Assembly (NCBI GenBank): GCA_022769125.1
Contig: JALEKN010000033.1
Coordinates: forward strand, 1-64,000
Length of the DNA: 64,000 bases
Reading direction: 5' to 3'
Source: Agathobacter sp.
GTDB taxonomy: Bacteria > Bacillota > Clostridia > Lachnospirales > Lachnospiraceae
The notes under the pieces were generated by a model that saw only the letters and a list, made by a program, of their open reading frames with translations, searched no databases and had not been told where the DNA came from. Positions 1 through 8,793 of the stretch are shown in pieces; the stretch's first letter is position 1; the number at the start of each line of letters is the position of its first letter. The position numbers were made by a program, and so were the translations under genes.

Positions 1-39
1 AAAGTTTTCCCTAGTAGATTTTCCGTCCAAGTTCTTGGG

Positions 40-231
40 TTAGGTTTTTTCTCTTTTTCTCCGCTTTAACCCCAAAACCGAGGAAATGGATTTCCTCAGT
101 TTGACAGTAGTGGCAACAAAATTCCTCCCTGCATTTTGAGATATGGTTCCAATCAGAGAAGGACACTCAGATAAACGAAGCATGAAGCAGTCTGGTTCGT
201 ATACAGTGTTGCTTAATGGAATACTGGACAA
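40..231 (-). CDS. Doubtful small ORF, 63 aa
   Basis: A 63-residue open frame with a basic C-terminus (LKRRKREKT). I recognise no domain, signal peptide or membrane segment. No convincing Shine-Dalgarno sequence precedes the ATG, and there is no partner gene. It could be a relic of a larger gene or chance. The neighbourhood, with a terminator-like hairpin and a tandem repeat to the right, looks like non-coding or decayed DNA. Confidence 0.15.
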   Translation of the reverse strand: MSSIPLSNTVYEPDCFMLRLSECPSLIGTISQNAGRNFVATTVKLRKSISSVLGLKRRKREKT

Positions 232-293
232 TCCTTTATTTAGACTGACTGTATGAAGTCAGCCTTATTGCTATGCCTGTTTTTATACAAAAT

Positions 294-340
294 AAAATAC
301 CTACCAAAAATTTTTTCTACGATAGGTATTTTTGATTTTT
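294..340 (+). terminator. Terminator-like hairpin
   Basis: AATACCTA (296-303) pairs with TAGGTATT (323-330) across an A/T-rich loop and is followed by a T-rich stretch on the plus strand. The 241-356 region also holds a small CTGACT/AGTCAG hairpin (245-262). No gene ending here on the plus strand is visible, so it may terminate a gene left of the window. Confidence 0.4.
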
Positions 341-390
341 AGACAGTCTTAACAATATGTTATGTTCATCACGAGTTTATTTCTATCTAT

Positions 391-656
391 TATGGGGCAT
401 CATCGCTTCAATTCGTCCGCTATGCCCCGCTCACTCTAGCCTCCGGGGTATTACCGCTTCATTATGCCTGCTATGCCCTGCTCGCTCCTTCCTCCGGGGT
501 ATCACCGCTCCAATACGCCTGCTATGCCCCGCCCGCTCCTTCCTCCGGGGTATCACTGCTTCAATTCGTCTGCTATGCCCCGCTCGCTCCTTCCTCCGGG
601 GTATCACGCTTCAACCACGTCTGTCATACCCCGGTAGCCCCAGCCTTCAAATTATC
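391..656. repeat. Tandem 51-bp repeat array with a hairpin in each unit
   Basis: Four clear units plus degenerate flanking copies repeat at exactly 51 bp: the element CCGGGGTA recurs at 443, 494, 545 and 596. In each unit ATGCCCCG pairs with CGGGGTAT across a loop of about 15 nt, giving an 8-bp stem with one G-U wobble if the plus strand is transcribed. A degenerate fifth unit follows (CATACCCCGGTAGCCC). Because 51 is divisible by three, one plus-strand frame (357-683) reads as 17-residue repeats, but that frame has no ribosome-binding site. I regard the array as a minisatellite or structured RNA element rather than a gene. Confidence 0.75.
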
Positions 657-727
657 ACTACTTCGCTGCTCGCCAAAACGTAGAAAGAATAAGCACTGGA
701 AAGATAAACACATAAAATGATAATCGC

Positions 728-759
728 AAAAAACGGATCTTGCCTTAAGCAAGATCCGT
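728..759 (-). terminator. Intrinsic terminator of the 98-aa gene
   Basis: A perfect 11-bp stem (733-743 with 749-759, arm ACGGATCTTGC) with a 5-nt loop is followed by six T on the minus strand. It lies about 90 bp beyond the stop codon of the 852-1148 gene, which supports that gene being a real transcription unit. Confidence 0.8.
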
Positions 760-851
760 CTCTATTCTTCACTATTAAAATAATTCTCATTTAAATTTAC
801 CAGATCAGATAACAATAGCACATGCATCCCCAATACCGGCAATTCTTCAAC

Positions 852-1148
852 CTACGCTGCCTGCAATCCCAACTGATACTGGTAACGCCATTTCTGTCTG
901 GTGTACTGCAAGTAAGCCCTTGCATTCTTCCAAGGTGAAAAATCCTTGTTGTAATTGAAGCGGGTATCATACTCGATGCCCTGACGATTGCACCAGCTAT
1001 ATATATCACGAAGTCCTATCTTCTTGACTGTGCGGATATTGTGCATAAAAATCTCGATCTTGGATACTTCGTTCTCATTCTTTACATATAAACGAAAAAT
1101 AGTGTTCGGACATTCGATCATGATCTGTCCTCTTTGGTTCTTCTCCAT
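852..1148 (-). CDS. Hypothetical protein, 98 aa
   Basis: A small soluble protein rich in aromatic and basic residues. I recognise no family. The start is placed at the ATG at 1148 because GGGGGAG lies about 6 nt upstream; an upstream ATG at 1163 would overlap that ribosome-binding site. No signal peptide or membrane helix is visible. It is a single-gene unit followed by a strong intrinsic terminator at 728-759, which favours it being expressed. Function unknown. Confidence 0.5.
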   Translation of the reverse strand: MEKNQRGQIMIECPNTIFRLYVKNENEVSKIEIFMHNIRTVKKIGLRDIYSWCNRQGIEYDTRFNYNKDFSPWKNARAYLQYTRQKWRYQYQLGLQAA

Positions 1149-1208
1149 ACGGCTCCCCCACAAGTTATTCTCATATTGTTATGCTACTATGGTACTATAA
1201 CTCGTAGG

Positions 1209-1234
1209 AAAAATCTAGCCACTATTTCTAGTGG
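1209..1234 (-). terminator. Terminator overlapping the radical SAM gene stop
   Basis: CCACTA/TAGTGG forms a 6-bp stem with a 4-nt loop followed by ATTTTT on the minus strand. The stem overlaps the last codons and the TAG stop of the upstream radical SAM gene, so its final residues (STRNSG) are encoded by terminator sequence. Confidence 0.5.
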
Positions 1235-2189
1235 ACAGCACGCCCTCGCAATCAAAATGTGGGATGAAACTTTCTTCGGCGACCTCATGCTCCTGCGTAA
1301 AACCGTTTGCAATTCCAAGCTGTTCGGCGTAGTGTACCAGATGCGCATACGCCTCCTCACTTACGCGCTTCGTCAGCTCCGGATAATCCTTCACATGTGC
1401 AAGTGGAGTATACTGGCTCATCAGGCTGTAATAGATCTGGTTGCCGTACTGCTCATACAGATATTTTAAAATATGTTTCGAATCGTAGAGGAGCCCCGGA
1501 AGCAGAAGGTGCCGCACAATCACCCCCGCCGTCATAACCTGAATCTGTGTCTGTACTTTCCGTTCTGTATCATTATCCGATCCCACCTGCGGCTCCGGCA
1601 CAAATCTCGCCTGCGGCTGCTGACGCACCATCTCCGCAATTGCCGCCTTTGCCGCCTTCGGATAATCCTTTGCATGGGAATATTTCCCGGCGAGTTCCGG
1701 ATCCATGTACTTAAAGTCCGGCAGATATACATCCACGATTCCCTCCAGGGATTTGATCGTGTCTACCGTCTCATAGCTGCCGGTATTGTAGACGATCGGG
1801 ATGCACAGGCCCTGCCTCCTTGCGGACTCCACTGCTGCAATGACATGCGGCGCGTAGTGTCCCGGTGTGACCAGATTGATGTTGTTCGCATGCTGCTCCT
1901 GAAGTTCAAGAAAGATCTCCGCCAGCCGTTCATCAGAGATTTCGACTCCCGCCTGTCCGGTTGCGATTTCCCGGTTCTGACAAAAAACGCATTGCAGTGA
2001 GCAGCCGCAGAAAAAGACAGCACCCGATCCGTTTGTCCCCGAAATGCAGGGTTCCTCCCAAAAGTGAAGTGCTGCCCGCGCCAGCTTGACGTTCGCGCTC
2101 TGCCCGCATACGCCGCGCGCTCCCGCCGTACGGTTCACTCCGCACGCTCTCGGACATAGCATACATGTATCATAAGTTTGCATTTTCAT
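1215..2189 (-). CDS. PflX-type radical SAM protein
   Basis: About 324 residues. The radical SAM cluster motif CSLQCVFC (CX3CX2C) is at about residues 68-75. An N-terminal CMLCPRACGVNR and a further Cys motif are typical of the pyruvate formate-lyase activating-enzyme-like PflX group (COG1313), whose substrate is unknown. By family, it should bind a [4Fe-4S] cluster and cleave S-adenosylmethionine. The start is set at the ATG at 2189 because AAGGTGG lies 7 nt upstream; a TTG at 2207 is less likely. No glycyl-radical enzyme lies nearby, so the context gives no partner. It is divergent from the L,D-transpeptidase gene. Confidence 0.85.
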   Translation of the reverse strand: MKMQTYDTCMLCPRACGVNRTAGARGVCGQSANVKLARAALHFWEEPCISGTNGSGAVFFCGCSLQCVFCQNREIATGQAGVEISDERLAEIFLELQEQHANNINLVTPGHYAPHVIAAVESARRQGLCIPIVYNTGSYETVDTIKSLEGIVDVYLPDFKYMDPELAGKYSHAKDYPKAAKAAIAEMVRQQPQARFVPEPQVGSDNDTERKVQTQIQVMTAGVIVRHLLLPGLLYDSKHILKYLYEQYGNQIYYSLMSQYTPLAHVKDYPELTKRVSEEAYAHLVHYAEQLGIANGFTQEHEVAEESFIPHFDCEGVLSTRNSG

Positions 2190-2222
2190 ATTATTACCAC
2201 CTTGCAATTTCGTGGAATATCC

Positions 2223-2251
2223 TTGCTTATCCCACCCGATAAGATTACAAT
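2223..2251 (+). promoter_or_regulatory. Sigma-A-type promoter of the L,D-transpeptidase
   Basis: TTGCTT (2223-2228), a 17-bp spacer and TACAAT (2246-2251) lie 43 bp upstream of the start codon. The CGGAGG ribosome-binding site is at 2279-2284. Confidence 0.65.
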
Positions 2252-2293
2252 ATTCTTAGTAAAAATGAAAGTCTTTCACCGGAGGTTTTACAA

Positions 2294-3856
2294 ATGAGAA
2301 AAAAGAAAAAGAGAAACAGGGCATCGTCCATTGGCAGAGCGATCGGCATAACACTTGGCATAATTCTCGGAGCCGCCCTGCTCGTATATCTCGGTATCGC
2401 TTTTCATTTCAAAAGCCATTACCTGTTTCATACTACAATAGGAAGCTCGGATTGCAGTAATCAGACGCCGGAATATTCCATCTCCCGTACATCCATGATC
2501 GTTGAAAGCTATCTGCTTACCATTTATGATCGGAACGGTACCAAGTTCCTGCTGAAGGGTCCTGATTTTTCCTATTCCTATGTTCCAAACGGGGAGGAGG
2601 AACGCATCCTGGAATCACAGAACGCATTTGCGTGGCCGGCTTCCCTGTGGAAGGAATCAAGCTATGAGCTGGATACCTCCGTCTCCTATGACAAAGACCA
2701 GCTTGCAGATGCCCTGCGCAAGCTTGAATGCTTTTCTTCCAAGGATTATATTGCCGCACCGGAAAATGCATCACTTATCCTAGGTGATGACGGATATGAA
2801 ATCATTCCAGAAACCTACGGAAATACGTTGATTTTTGACAAAGTACTTTCTTTCATTACAGATGCTGTGGAACACCAGGTAACTTCTGTCACACTCTCCG
2901 ATGATTATTACGAAGTGCCAGAGATTCTGTCAAGTGATCCTTCCATAACAGCTCTGACCGATCAGCTTGACACCTACATGAATTCAACTGTCACCTACGA
3001 TATCAGCGGTGCTGAGGAAGGACTTACCTCTTCCGATATCTACCATATGCTTGAAATTGACGAGGACAATCAGGTCACACTAAACGAAGATAAAATTGCC
3101 CGCTATGTGCAGCATCTGGCAAGCACCTATAATACATACGCTGACCGGCGCAGCTTTGCTACATCCAAAGGTGACACCATTGAGATTGGTGGCGGCGATT
3201 ACGGCTGGGTCATCAATAAACCCGCAGAAGCCAAACAGCTTTTGGAAGATCTTTCCGGTGGTACTCCTGTGGAGCGCGAGCCAATCTATGAACAGACTGC
3301 AAGGGAACCCGGACCAGATGATATCGGAAACACCTACATTGAAGTTGATTACACCAACCAGCATCTGTGGTACTACAAGGACGGTGATCTGGTTATTGAC
3401 AGTGATTTTGTGAGTGGAAATATATCAAAGGGAAACGGTTCCCCTGACGGTGTATTCAAGATTGTATACAAGCAAAAAGACGCTACGCTTGTGGGGGAGA
3501 CTTACGAATCTTCCGTTGATTATTTTCTTCCGTTTGCATACAATGTCGGTTTCCACGATGCAAGCTGGCGAAGTTCCTTCGGTGGAGATATCTACAAGAA
3601 AAAGGGGTCTCATGGCTGCATCAATCTTCCTCACGATGTTGCAGAGACACTCTATAAAGATGTAGAGGTCGGCACTCCGGTCGTTGCATTCTATCGTGAG
3701 GAAATACAGCTTACCTCCGAGAATGCCCGCATTACCAATGCCTATTCCTATGTAGATCCGGCGACTCTCATCCCTCCTGAACCAGAGGCACCTGAGGATT
3801 CCGGCACCGACAAGAGCGCGACTTCCGAAGATGCAGCGTCCACCGATACCAATTGA
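2294..3856 (+). CDS. L,D-transpeptidase with N-terminal membrane anchor
   Basis: A 520-residue envelope enzyme. A basic N-terminus and one hydrophobic helix (about residues 15-38) anchor it outside the membrane. A central peptidoglycan-binding/YoaR-like region covers about 60-330. The YkuD catalytic domain is at about 345-470, with SHGCINL giving catalytic His440 and Cys442. The last ~30 residues are an Asp/Ser/Thr-rich tail. By family, it forms 3-3 peptide crosslinks or attaches proteins to peptidoglycan. It is a single gene with its own promoter (2223-2251), a CGGAGG ribosome-binding site and a strong terminator at 3871. It is one of only a few plus-strand genes here. Confidence 0.92.
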   Translation: MRKKKKRNRASSIGRAIGITLGIILGAALLVYLGIAFHFKSHYLFHTTIGSSDCSNQTPEYSISRTSMIVESYLLTIYDRNGTKFLLKGPDFSYSYVPNGEEERILESQNAFAWPASLWKESSYELDTSVSYDKDQLADALRKLECFSSKDYIAAPENASLILGDDGYEIIPETYGNTLIFDKVLSFITDAVEHQVTSVTLSDDYYEVPEILSSDPSITALTDQLDTYMNSTVTYDISGAEEGLTSSDIYHMLEIDEDNQVTLNEDKIARYVQHLASTYNTYADRRSFATSKGDTIEIGGGDYGWVINKPAEAKQLLEDLSGGTPVEREPIYEQTAREPGPDDIGNTYIEVDYTNQHLWYYKDGDLVIDSDFVSGNISKGNGSPDGVFKIVYKQKDATLVGETYESSVDYFLPFAYNVGFHDASWRSSFGGDIYKKKGSHGCINLPHDVAETLYKDVEVGTPVVAFYREEIQLTSENARITNAYSYVDPATLIPPEPEAPEDSGTDKSATSEDAASTDTN

Positions 3857-3870
3857 CATAGCGCTAAAAA

Positions 3871-3912
3871 AGAGAGAAGTATCTGTTCACTCCGATACTT
3901 CTCTCTTTCTTT
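3871..3912. terminator. Bidirectional intrinsic terminator
   Basis: A perfect 13-bp stem (3871-3883 with 3894-3906, arm AGAGAGAAGTATC) with a 10-nt loop, flanked by an A run on the left and a T-rich run on the right. It sits between two converging units, the L,D-transpeptidase (plus) and the FN3-protein operon (minus), and can serve both. Confidence 0.85.
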
Positions 3913-3930
3913 TATTTATGGTACTTCTGA

Positions 3931-6111
3931 TTATTTTATCTCACTGACCGCATCGCGCTTTGCAGTAGACACATATACGTCCTTGGCCTTTATCTGCGGC
4001 ACAACATATACATAATAGGTCGCATTCTTCTCAATGCTGCTCTTGCCGTATTTCTTAATCTGGAACGTCGTCTTGTCTGTAACTGCACACTTCTTATAAC
4101 CGTACGTCTTATTCTTTGAAATATAGACAGCATAGCGGTCAGCCCCATTCACCTTTGACCAGCTTGCCTTGATCGTATTTGAACTTCTGGAGAGTGTTAC
4201 CTTCTGCGGTGCCGTCATATATGTCCAATCTGACCATGCCCCATAGACCTTTTTCCCTGCGACTGTAATATACGCACGTACTCTCATCTTAAATACATTG
4301 GCGCTCTTTAGCTTTTCACTCTGGATTGCTACAGAGGAATAACTGGTAGAGTAAGCCGTCTTGATCTTGGTGTCCTTATCCTTATACGCGGTGTACACCT
4401 GATATTGATATCCGTCCGCACACGCAATCTGATTGGTTCCCGCGATCACCTTGCCAAGACTTGACCAATATTTCTCTACGGCAGGCTTATCTGCTTTTCC
4501 CGGCTTTACCGGAATATTATACTTCGCCGTATAATTTGTCTCATCGACTGCAACAAATCCACTTGCACTCTTCTTGTACGGCGTTACAAAAACATGATAT
4601 TCCTTGTCGGTTTTCAGCTTTGTCAATTTGATCGTATTCTTCTTAACCGACTTGTGGATCTGCTTTGTGCTGCCTGCACAGTAGTAATCCACATAGTACC
4701 CGCTCGCACCGGAAACTTTATCCCACTGGACAGTAAATCCTGTTTTGGTCGCCTTCGTCTGAGTAATTGATCTCGGCTTGGTGCTCGGTGCCGTCACGAT
4801 CTCAAAGGCAGCGGAAGCCGTTCCATACAAGCGGGCATCCTGATCACTGGTAGAATTCTGATTCTTATAAAAAGGAATAATGCGCACATAGTAGGTGCTG
4901 CCACCCTTTAAATCTGAAAATGTATATTCGCCGTCTGTCACAGTTGCAACTTCACTGAATTGTCCGGTTGCACTTCTGCTTAACTGTACGGAATAGGAAA
5001 CGTTCGCATCCTTTAATGCATTAAAAGTAATTTGCGCACTATCCACCGTTGCATCGACCTGCGAAAGTCCGCTTATTTTTCCAGCCGGACCTCCTGCGGT
5101 TGCAATCGCAAACACATCGGAAGCAGTTCCGTATACACGGTCATACTGCTCATTTAAATAGTTCCAATTCTGATAAAACGGGACAACGCGAACATAGTAA
5201 GTCGTTCCAACCTTCAGATCAGAAAATGTGTACCTGCCCTCGGTAACAGCCGCACATTCTTCAAAACCGGTTGTAGCATTCTGGCTCAACTGTACAGAAT
5301 AGTACGCCGCTGCATCGTTAAGTGTTGTAAAAGTGATCTGCGCACTGTTATTCGTTGCCTGCGTCTGCGCAAATCCTGTGACTTTCCCCTGCGGCGTGCC
5401 GCTGTTTGATCCTGAGATTGCCAGATTGCTCTTGCTGATCACAAGGGAACTGTCATACGCCACATAGCCAGCTTCACTCATACGGTATGGGGTAACATAA
5501 GCCGTATACTTCTTGGAAGATATCACGCCATACAGATTGGCACTTGTTGATCCGGAGGTTATTCTTACCTTCTCGGAGGCGGTGCCGTCTGTCAGGCAAT
5601 AATCCACAAAATATCCGTTGGCACCGGAAACCTGACTCCATGCTATAGTGATATAATTAGCGCCGCTTCCTGTCTGCGTGATTGCTGCCGGTGCTGCCGC
5701 CGGTGATGTTACCACTGACAGCACAGAGGACTCGGCTCCGTATGTATTGCCTGCACCATCAGCGCCTGCATAAAAAGGAACAACTTTGATGTAGTAAGTG
5801 TTTCCTGCAGCCAGCCCGGATAGTGTTGTAAAACTTGCGGAAGTCGTTGTCATCGCGGTATAACCGGAATCTGCCTGCGTACTCACGCGTATCTCATACT
5901 GCGCCTGTGTGTCCAGCAGTGTATTAAACTGAAGATCCACACTGCTTGTTGTTGCTCCGGTCTGCTTTACTCCGTCCACAGTTCCGCTTGGTGCTTCCGC
6001 TGCGTAGACGTTTTGCTTTGCTCCGCCCATGAGGACAGCAAGCGAGAAAAGCAGTCCCATAACAAACATTGTGATATATTGTTTTCTGGTTTTCATAGTT
6101 ATAACTTTCAT
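3931..6111 (-). CDS. Secreted multi-FN3 repeat protein, 726 aa
   Basis: A signal peptide (about residues 1-38, basic start, hydrophobic core, VYAAEA cleavage region) is followed by about seven fibronectin type III-like modules, near 42-135, 138-230, 240-340, 343-443, 445-535, 540-635 and 637-726. Modules 3 and 4 are close copies (both contain YTFSDLK and YYVR), which indicates recent duplication. There is no LPXTG or catalytic domain, so it is probably a soluble or wall-associated binding or scaffold protein. Its ATG overlaps the upstream stop by 4 bp (ATGA), so it is translationally coupled to the MacB-like gene and is last in the transporter operon. Confidence 0.85.
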   Translation of the reverse strand: MKVITMKTRKQYITMFVMGLLFSLAVLMGGAKQNVYAAEAPSGTVDGVKQTGATTSSVDLQFNTLLDTQAQYEIRVSTQADSGYTAMTTTSASFTTLSGLAAGNTYYIKVVPFYAGADGAGNTYGAESSVLSVVTSPAAAPAAITQTGSGANYITIAWSQVSGANGYFVDYCLTDGTASEKVRITSGSTSANLYGVISSKKYTAYVTPYRMSEAGYVAYDSSLVISKSNLAISGSNSGTPQGKVTGFAQTQATNNSAQITFTTLNDAAAYYSVQLSQNATTGFEECAAVTEGRYTFSDLKVGTTYYVRVVPFYQNWNYLNEQYDRVYGTASDVFAIATAGGPAGKISGLSQVDATVDSAQITFNALKDANVSYSVQLSRSATGQFSEVATVTDGEYTFSDLKGGSTYYVRIIPFYKNQNSTSDQDARLYGTASAAFEIVTAPSTKPRSITQTKATKTGFTVQWDKVSGASGYYVDYYCAGSTKQIHKSVKKNTIKLTKLKTDKEYHVFVTPYKKSASGFVAVDETNYTAKYNIPVKPGKADKPAVEKYWSSLGKVIAGTNQIACADGYQYQVYTAYKDKDTKIKTAYSTSYSSVAIQSEKLKSANVFKMRVRAYITVAGKKVYGAWSDWTYMTAPQKVTLSRSSNTIKASWSKVNGADRYAVYISKNKTYGYKKCAVTDKTTFQIKKYGKSSIEKNATYYVYVVPQIKAKDVYVSTAKRDAVSEIK

Positions 6112-7142
6112 AATTTTTTCCCCTTTGCCCGATCTAGCAGATGTTCAAATGTTTTTCGGATGGAAAATTGTTTGCATCGCCGGATGAGTGCGATCACACC
6201 CCGGATCAGCATAATTCCCGGAAAAATAAGAAACAGGATTTCCACCAATAGAAATAAGGTTGCTACATCCTCATACGCTCTCGCCCGGTTCTCCCAATAT
6301 GGATACACCAATTCATTTTTATGCATGGATCTCTGCCCAAATGACCTTAGCACTTCCCACCGGTGTTTGAGTGAGAAACGGGTGGAATTCTCAACCATCT
6401 CATAAGAGTTCTCATCCAGCCCCATCGCATCCTTTAACTGGCTTGTTCCAAAGTCTGCTACCGGCGAATTGATCAAGAGCTCATAATTTTCAATGCTGGT
6501 GAGTGAATCTCCCATCTGTTCCTTTAGAATCTTATATGACACATAAACGGTCGGCGTATCTTCTTCCGCAGCCTTAGAAAACATTCCTGCCTTGCGCCGG
6601 ACAACACCGCGTACCGGATATGCCGCATTGCCGATCGTAATCTCCATCCCGGCAACGTCATACGATCCGAACAGCTTCCACGCAACATCCTCATCAAGTA
6701 TCACGCCATCCTCATTCAGATCGTCGCCATCGAAGTAGTTCCCGGACAGCAATTCCATCGGATGAAACAGGAAAAAATCCCCGCCTACTCCAACAGCCCG
6801 TTCTGTCGTTGAGGTTCTTGAACTCTCCATGGTTACCTGACCGATGCTGCTGTATGCATCTACCATATTTCTTCCTGTCTCTGTATCATCAATACCGATC
6901 GCAGCATCTGATAGTGCCTGATTCAGCTTATAGCGAATTGGAACCAGCATTTGCTCCGTCATTGCGGCACTGCTCTTAAAGAAACAGGTAACCTGTGAGA
7001 AAGAACCGTCCTCCGTCCACCTGCTGGCAAGTGTCTGACTCGTCAGCTGCCCGGTAATTCTATGTTCTGCAAAAGAAAGTATCAGAGTACATATGACAAA
7101 AATAACTGCCACAATGGGGCTTATATATCTTTTTTTGTCCAA
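6108..7142 (-). CDS. MacB-like periplasmic-core membrane protein without FtsX domain
   Basis: 344 residues. One N-terminal helix (about 10-28), an extracytoplasmic MacB-PCD-like region (about 30-285) and one C-terminal helix (about 290-320) with a basic cytoplasmic tail. Full MacB/FtsX-type permeases have four transmembrane helices and work with a cytoplasmic ATPase; here three helices and the ATPase are missing, and I see no frameshift. The start is a TTG at 7142 preceded by AGGGGG. It lies between the HlyD-like adaptor and the FN3 protein and is coupled to the latter, so these may form one envelope complex. Assignment to the MacB-PCD fold is by motif and layout only. Confidence 0.65.
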   Translation of the reverse strand: MDKKRYISPIVAVIFVICTLILSFAEHRITGQLTSQTLASRWTEDGSFSQVTCFFKSSAAMTEQMLVPIRYKLNQALSDAAIGIDDTETGRNMVDAYSSIGQVTMESSRTSTTERAVGVGGDFFLFHPMELLSGNYFDGDDLNEDGVILDEDVAWKLFGSYDVAGMEITIGNAAYPVRGVVRRKAGMFSKAAEEDTPTVYVSYKILKEQMGDSLTSIENYELLINSPVADFGTSQLKDAMGLDENSYEMVENSTRFSLKHRWEVLRSFGQRSMHKNELVYPYWENRARAYEDVATLFLLVEILFLIFPGIMLIRGVIALIRRCKQFSIRKTFEHLLDRAKGKKL

Positions 7143-7154
7143 GCTCCATTCCCC

Positions 7155-8777
7155 CTATTCTTCTGTTGCAAGTCGTACCATCTGGTTTGCTTCTACCGGT
7201 TTCGTTGTGGTTGTAATCACATATTCTCCGCCTTCAAGCGTACCGGTAACTGCCGAACGCGAATCATCAGAAGTGATAACCTGAACATCAACACGTCTTG
7301 CATAATAACGGTTTCCAAGCGGTGTGCTCTTTGCCTCGATTGTCAAAATGAATTTTCCATTCTTATCTTCCTTGATACAGCTTGTCGGAACGACAAAATC
7401 ATAGCTTGCACTCTGTTCACCGATGGAAACCGTATAGCTGTCGCCGGCATTTACATCACCGGACAATTCACATACAACAATCGTATTATCACGGTTGTTC
7501 GGGTCGCGGTGCATTCCGCTTACCTTTGCTGAGACATCATTGCCATAGTAATTGTACATGATTTCTGCATTGTCCCCAACCTTGATTCTCTTTGCCTGAT
7601 TTGAGGTTACGGAGAACTGCAAGGTATACGCCTTGTTCTGAGGCTGGATGGTCATAACTGTCTCCTGCGGTGCCGTAGTCTGTCCTGCCGTGTACATGAT
7701 ATCCACGATCGTACCGCTGATTGGTGCTGTAATCTCAGCTCCGCTGGCATTTTCCTTGAGTTTTGCCACTTTATCCTCAAGCTTAACAATCGACTCATAC
7801 TGGGTGCGAAGGCTTACCTCAGAAGAATATTTCTTGCTTAAGTTGGTGTAATCGTTTGTTGCCTGCTCAAGTGCTCTGTTTGCAGCCTCAAGTTTTACGG
7901 CAACCTCACTTGACGCAGTTGAATTGTCTGTTGAATTCTTTGCATCATCAAGATCCTTTTGTGCCTGCGTTGCGATTGCATTCAATTCATTATAGGTAGT
8001 TGTTGCATCCAAAAATGCTTCATATGCTGCCTGCATCTCATTTCTCGCATCCTCAAGCTCGGTTGCATCCTGCTGGCTGTCATCCATATCGCCACCGGAA
8101 GTTGAGCTGTCCCCGGAAGAAGCAGCCTTGAGTTCATCATAGCGGTCCTTTGCATTCTGATATGCAGTCTCCTTATTGGTCTTATCCACCTCGGCATCTG
8201 CAAGATCCTTTTGCGCCTGCGCGTAAGCCTTCGTCTCCTCTGATGTATCTACCGTTGCATTGTCGAGAGATGTCTTTTTCGCAGTAAGCTCATTGACTTT
8301 GTCCTGTGCATCATCGATTGTTGCTTTCGCTGCAAGCAGGGCATTCTGCTTTTCTGTCAGGGATACATCCGTTCCGTTTTCAATTGCTTTTCGCTCATCC
8401 GGAGTAATCCCGGCATCTAAAACCGCAAGCTCATAATCCCTCTGGGTGGAAAGAAGGGTATCCTGGGCAGTAGTCAGTTCATCACTTTCCGTCTCAGTAA
8501 GGGTGAACAATACCGTTCCCTGATCAATCTCCTGTCCGGTTTTTACATTGATGGTTGCAATCTTTCTGCTCTCATTGATGGAAACCGCATATGTGTCCCC
8601 TGCGGTTGCTGTTCCGCTTCCACGCACCTTTGAGGTGATGGAATCCCCGGAAATCATCTGTGTACTTACTTCAACCAATGAGCGATTCATAATCGTATTT
8701 GAGAAAAACGTCAGCACCAGCAGAATAGCCAAAAATACGATTGCAATATTTTTTATTGTATCTTTTCTGTTTTTCAT
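7155..8777 (-). CDS. HlyD/RND-type periplasmic adaptor protein
   Basis: 540 residues with one N-terminal membrane helix (about 9-27), a split lipoyl-like domain (about 50-95 and 340-385, containing APISGTI), a long Ala/Lys/Glu/Gln-rich coiled coil between them (about 95-335), then beta-barrel and membrane-proximal regions. This is the membrane-fusion-protein architecture that normally links an inner-membrane exporter to outer envelope parts. The ATG at 8777 is preferred because AAAGGTG lies 7 nt upstream; a GTG at 8786 is the alternative. It follows two sugar-importer permeases in the same operon, which is unusual company. Confidence 0.85.
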   Translation of the reverse strand: MKNRKDTIKNIAIVFLAILLVLTFFSNTIMNRSLVEVSTQMISGDSITSKVRGSGTATAGDTYAVSINESRKIATINVKTGQEIDQGTVLFTLTETESDELTTAQDTLLSTQRDYELAVLDAGITPDERKAIENGTDVSLTEKQNALLAAKATIDDAQDKVNELTAKKTSLDNATVDTSEETKAYAQAQKDLADAEVDKTNKETAYQNAKDRYDELKAASSGDSSTSGGDMDDSQQDATELEDARNEMQAAYEAFLDATTTYNELNAIATQAQKDLDDAKNSTDNSTASSEVAVKLEAANRALEQATNDYTNLSKKYSSEVSLRTQYESIVKLEDKVAKLKENASGAEITAPISGTIVDIMYTAGQTTAPQETVMTIQPQNKAYTLQFSVTSNQAKRIKVGDNAEIMYNYYGNDVSAKVSGMHRDPNNRDNTIVVCELSGDVNAGDSYTVSIGEQSASYDFVVPTSCIKEDKNGKFILTIEAKSTPLGNRYYARRVDVQVITSDDSRSAVTGTLEGGEYVITTTTKPVEANQMVRLATEE

Positions 8778-8793
8778 TGTTATCACCTTTCGA

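Noticed and set aside
391-656. CRISPR-like array
   Set aside because: The whole 51-bp unit repeats with scattered changes; there are no constant repeats separated by unique spacers, and no cas genes.
357-683. Plus-strand 108-residue frame made of 17-residue repeats
   Set aside because: It comes from the 51-bp tandem repeat; there is no ribosome-binding site, and the units preserve a hairpin rather than codon-type variation.
3425-3859. Minus-strand 144-residue frame
   Set aside because: It is a shadow of the L,D-transpeptidase gene, whose catalytic motif lies on the other strand.
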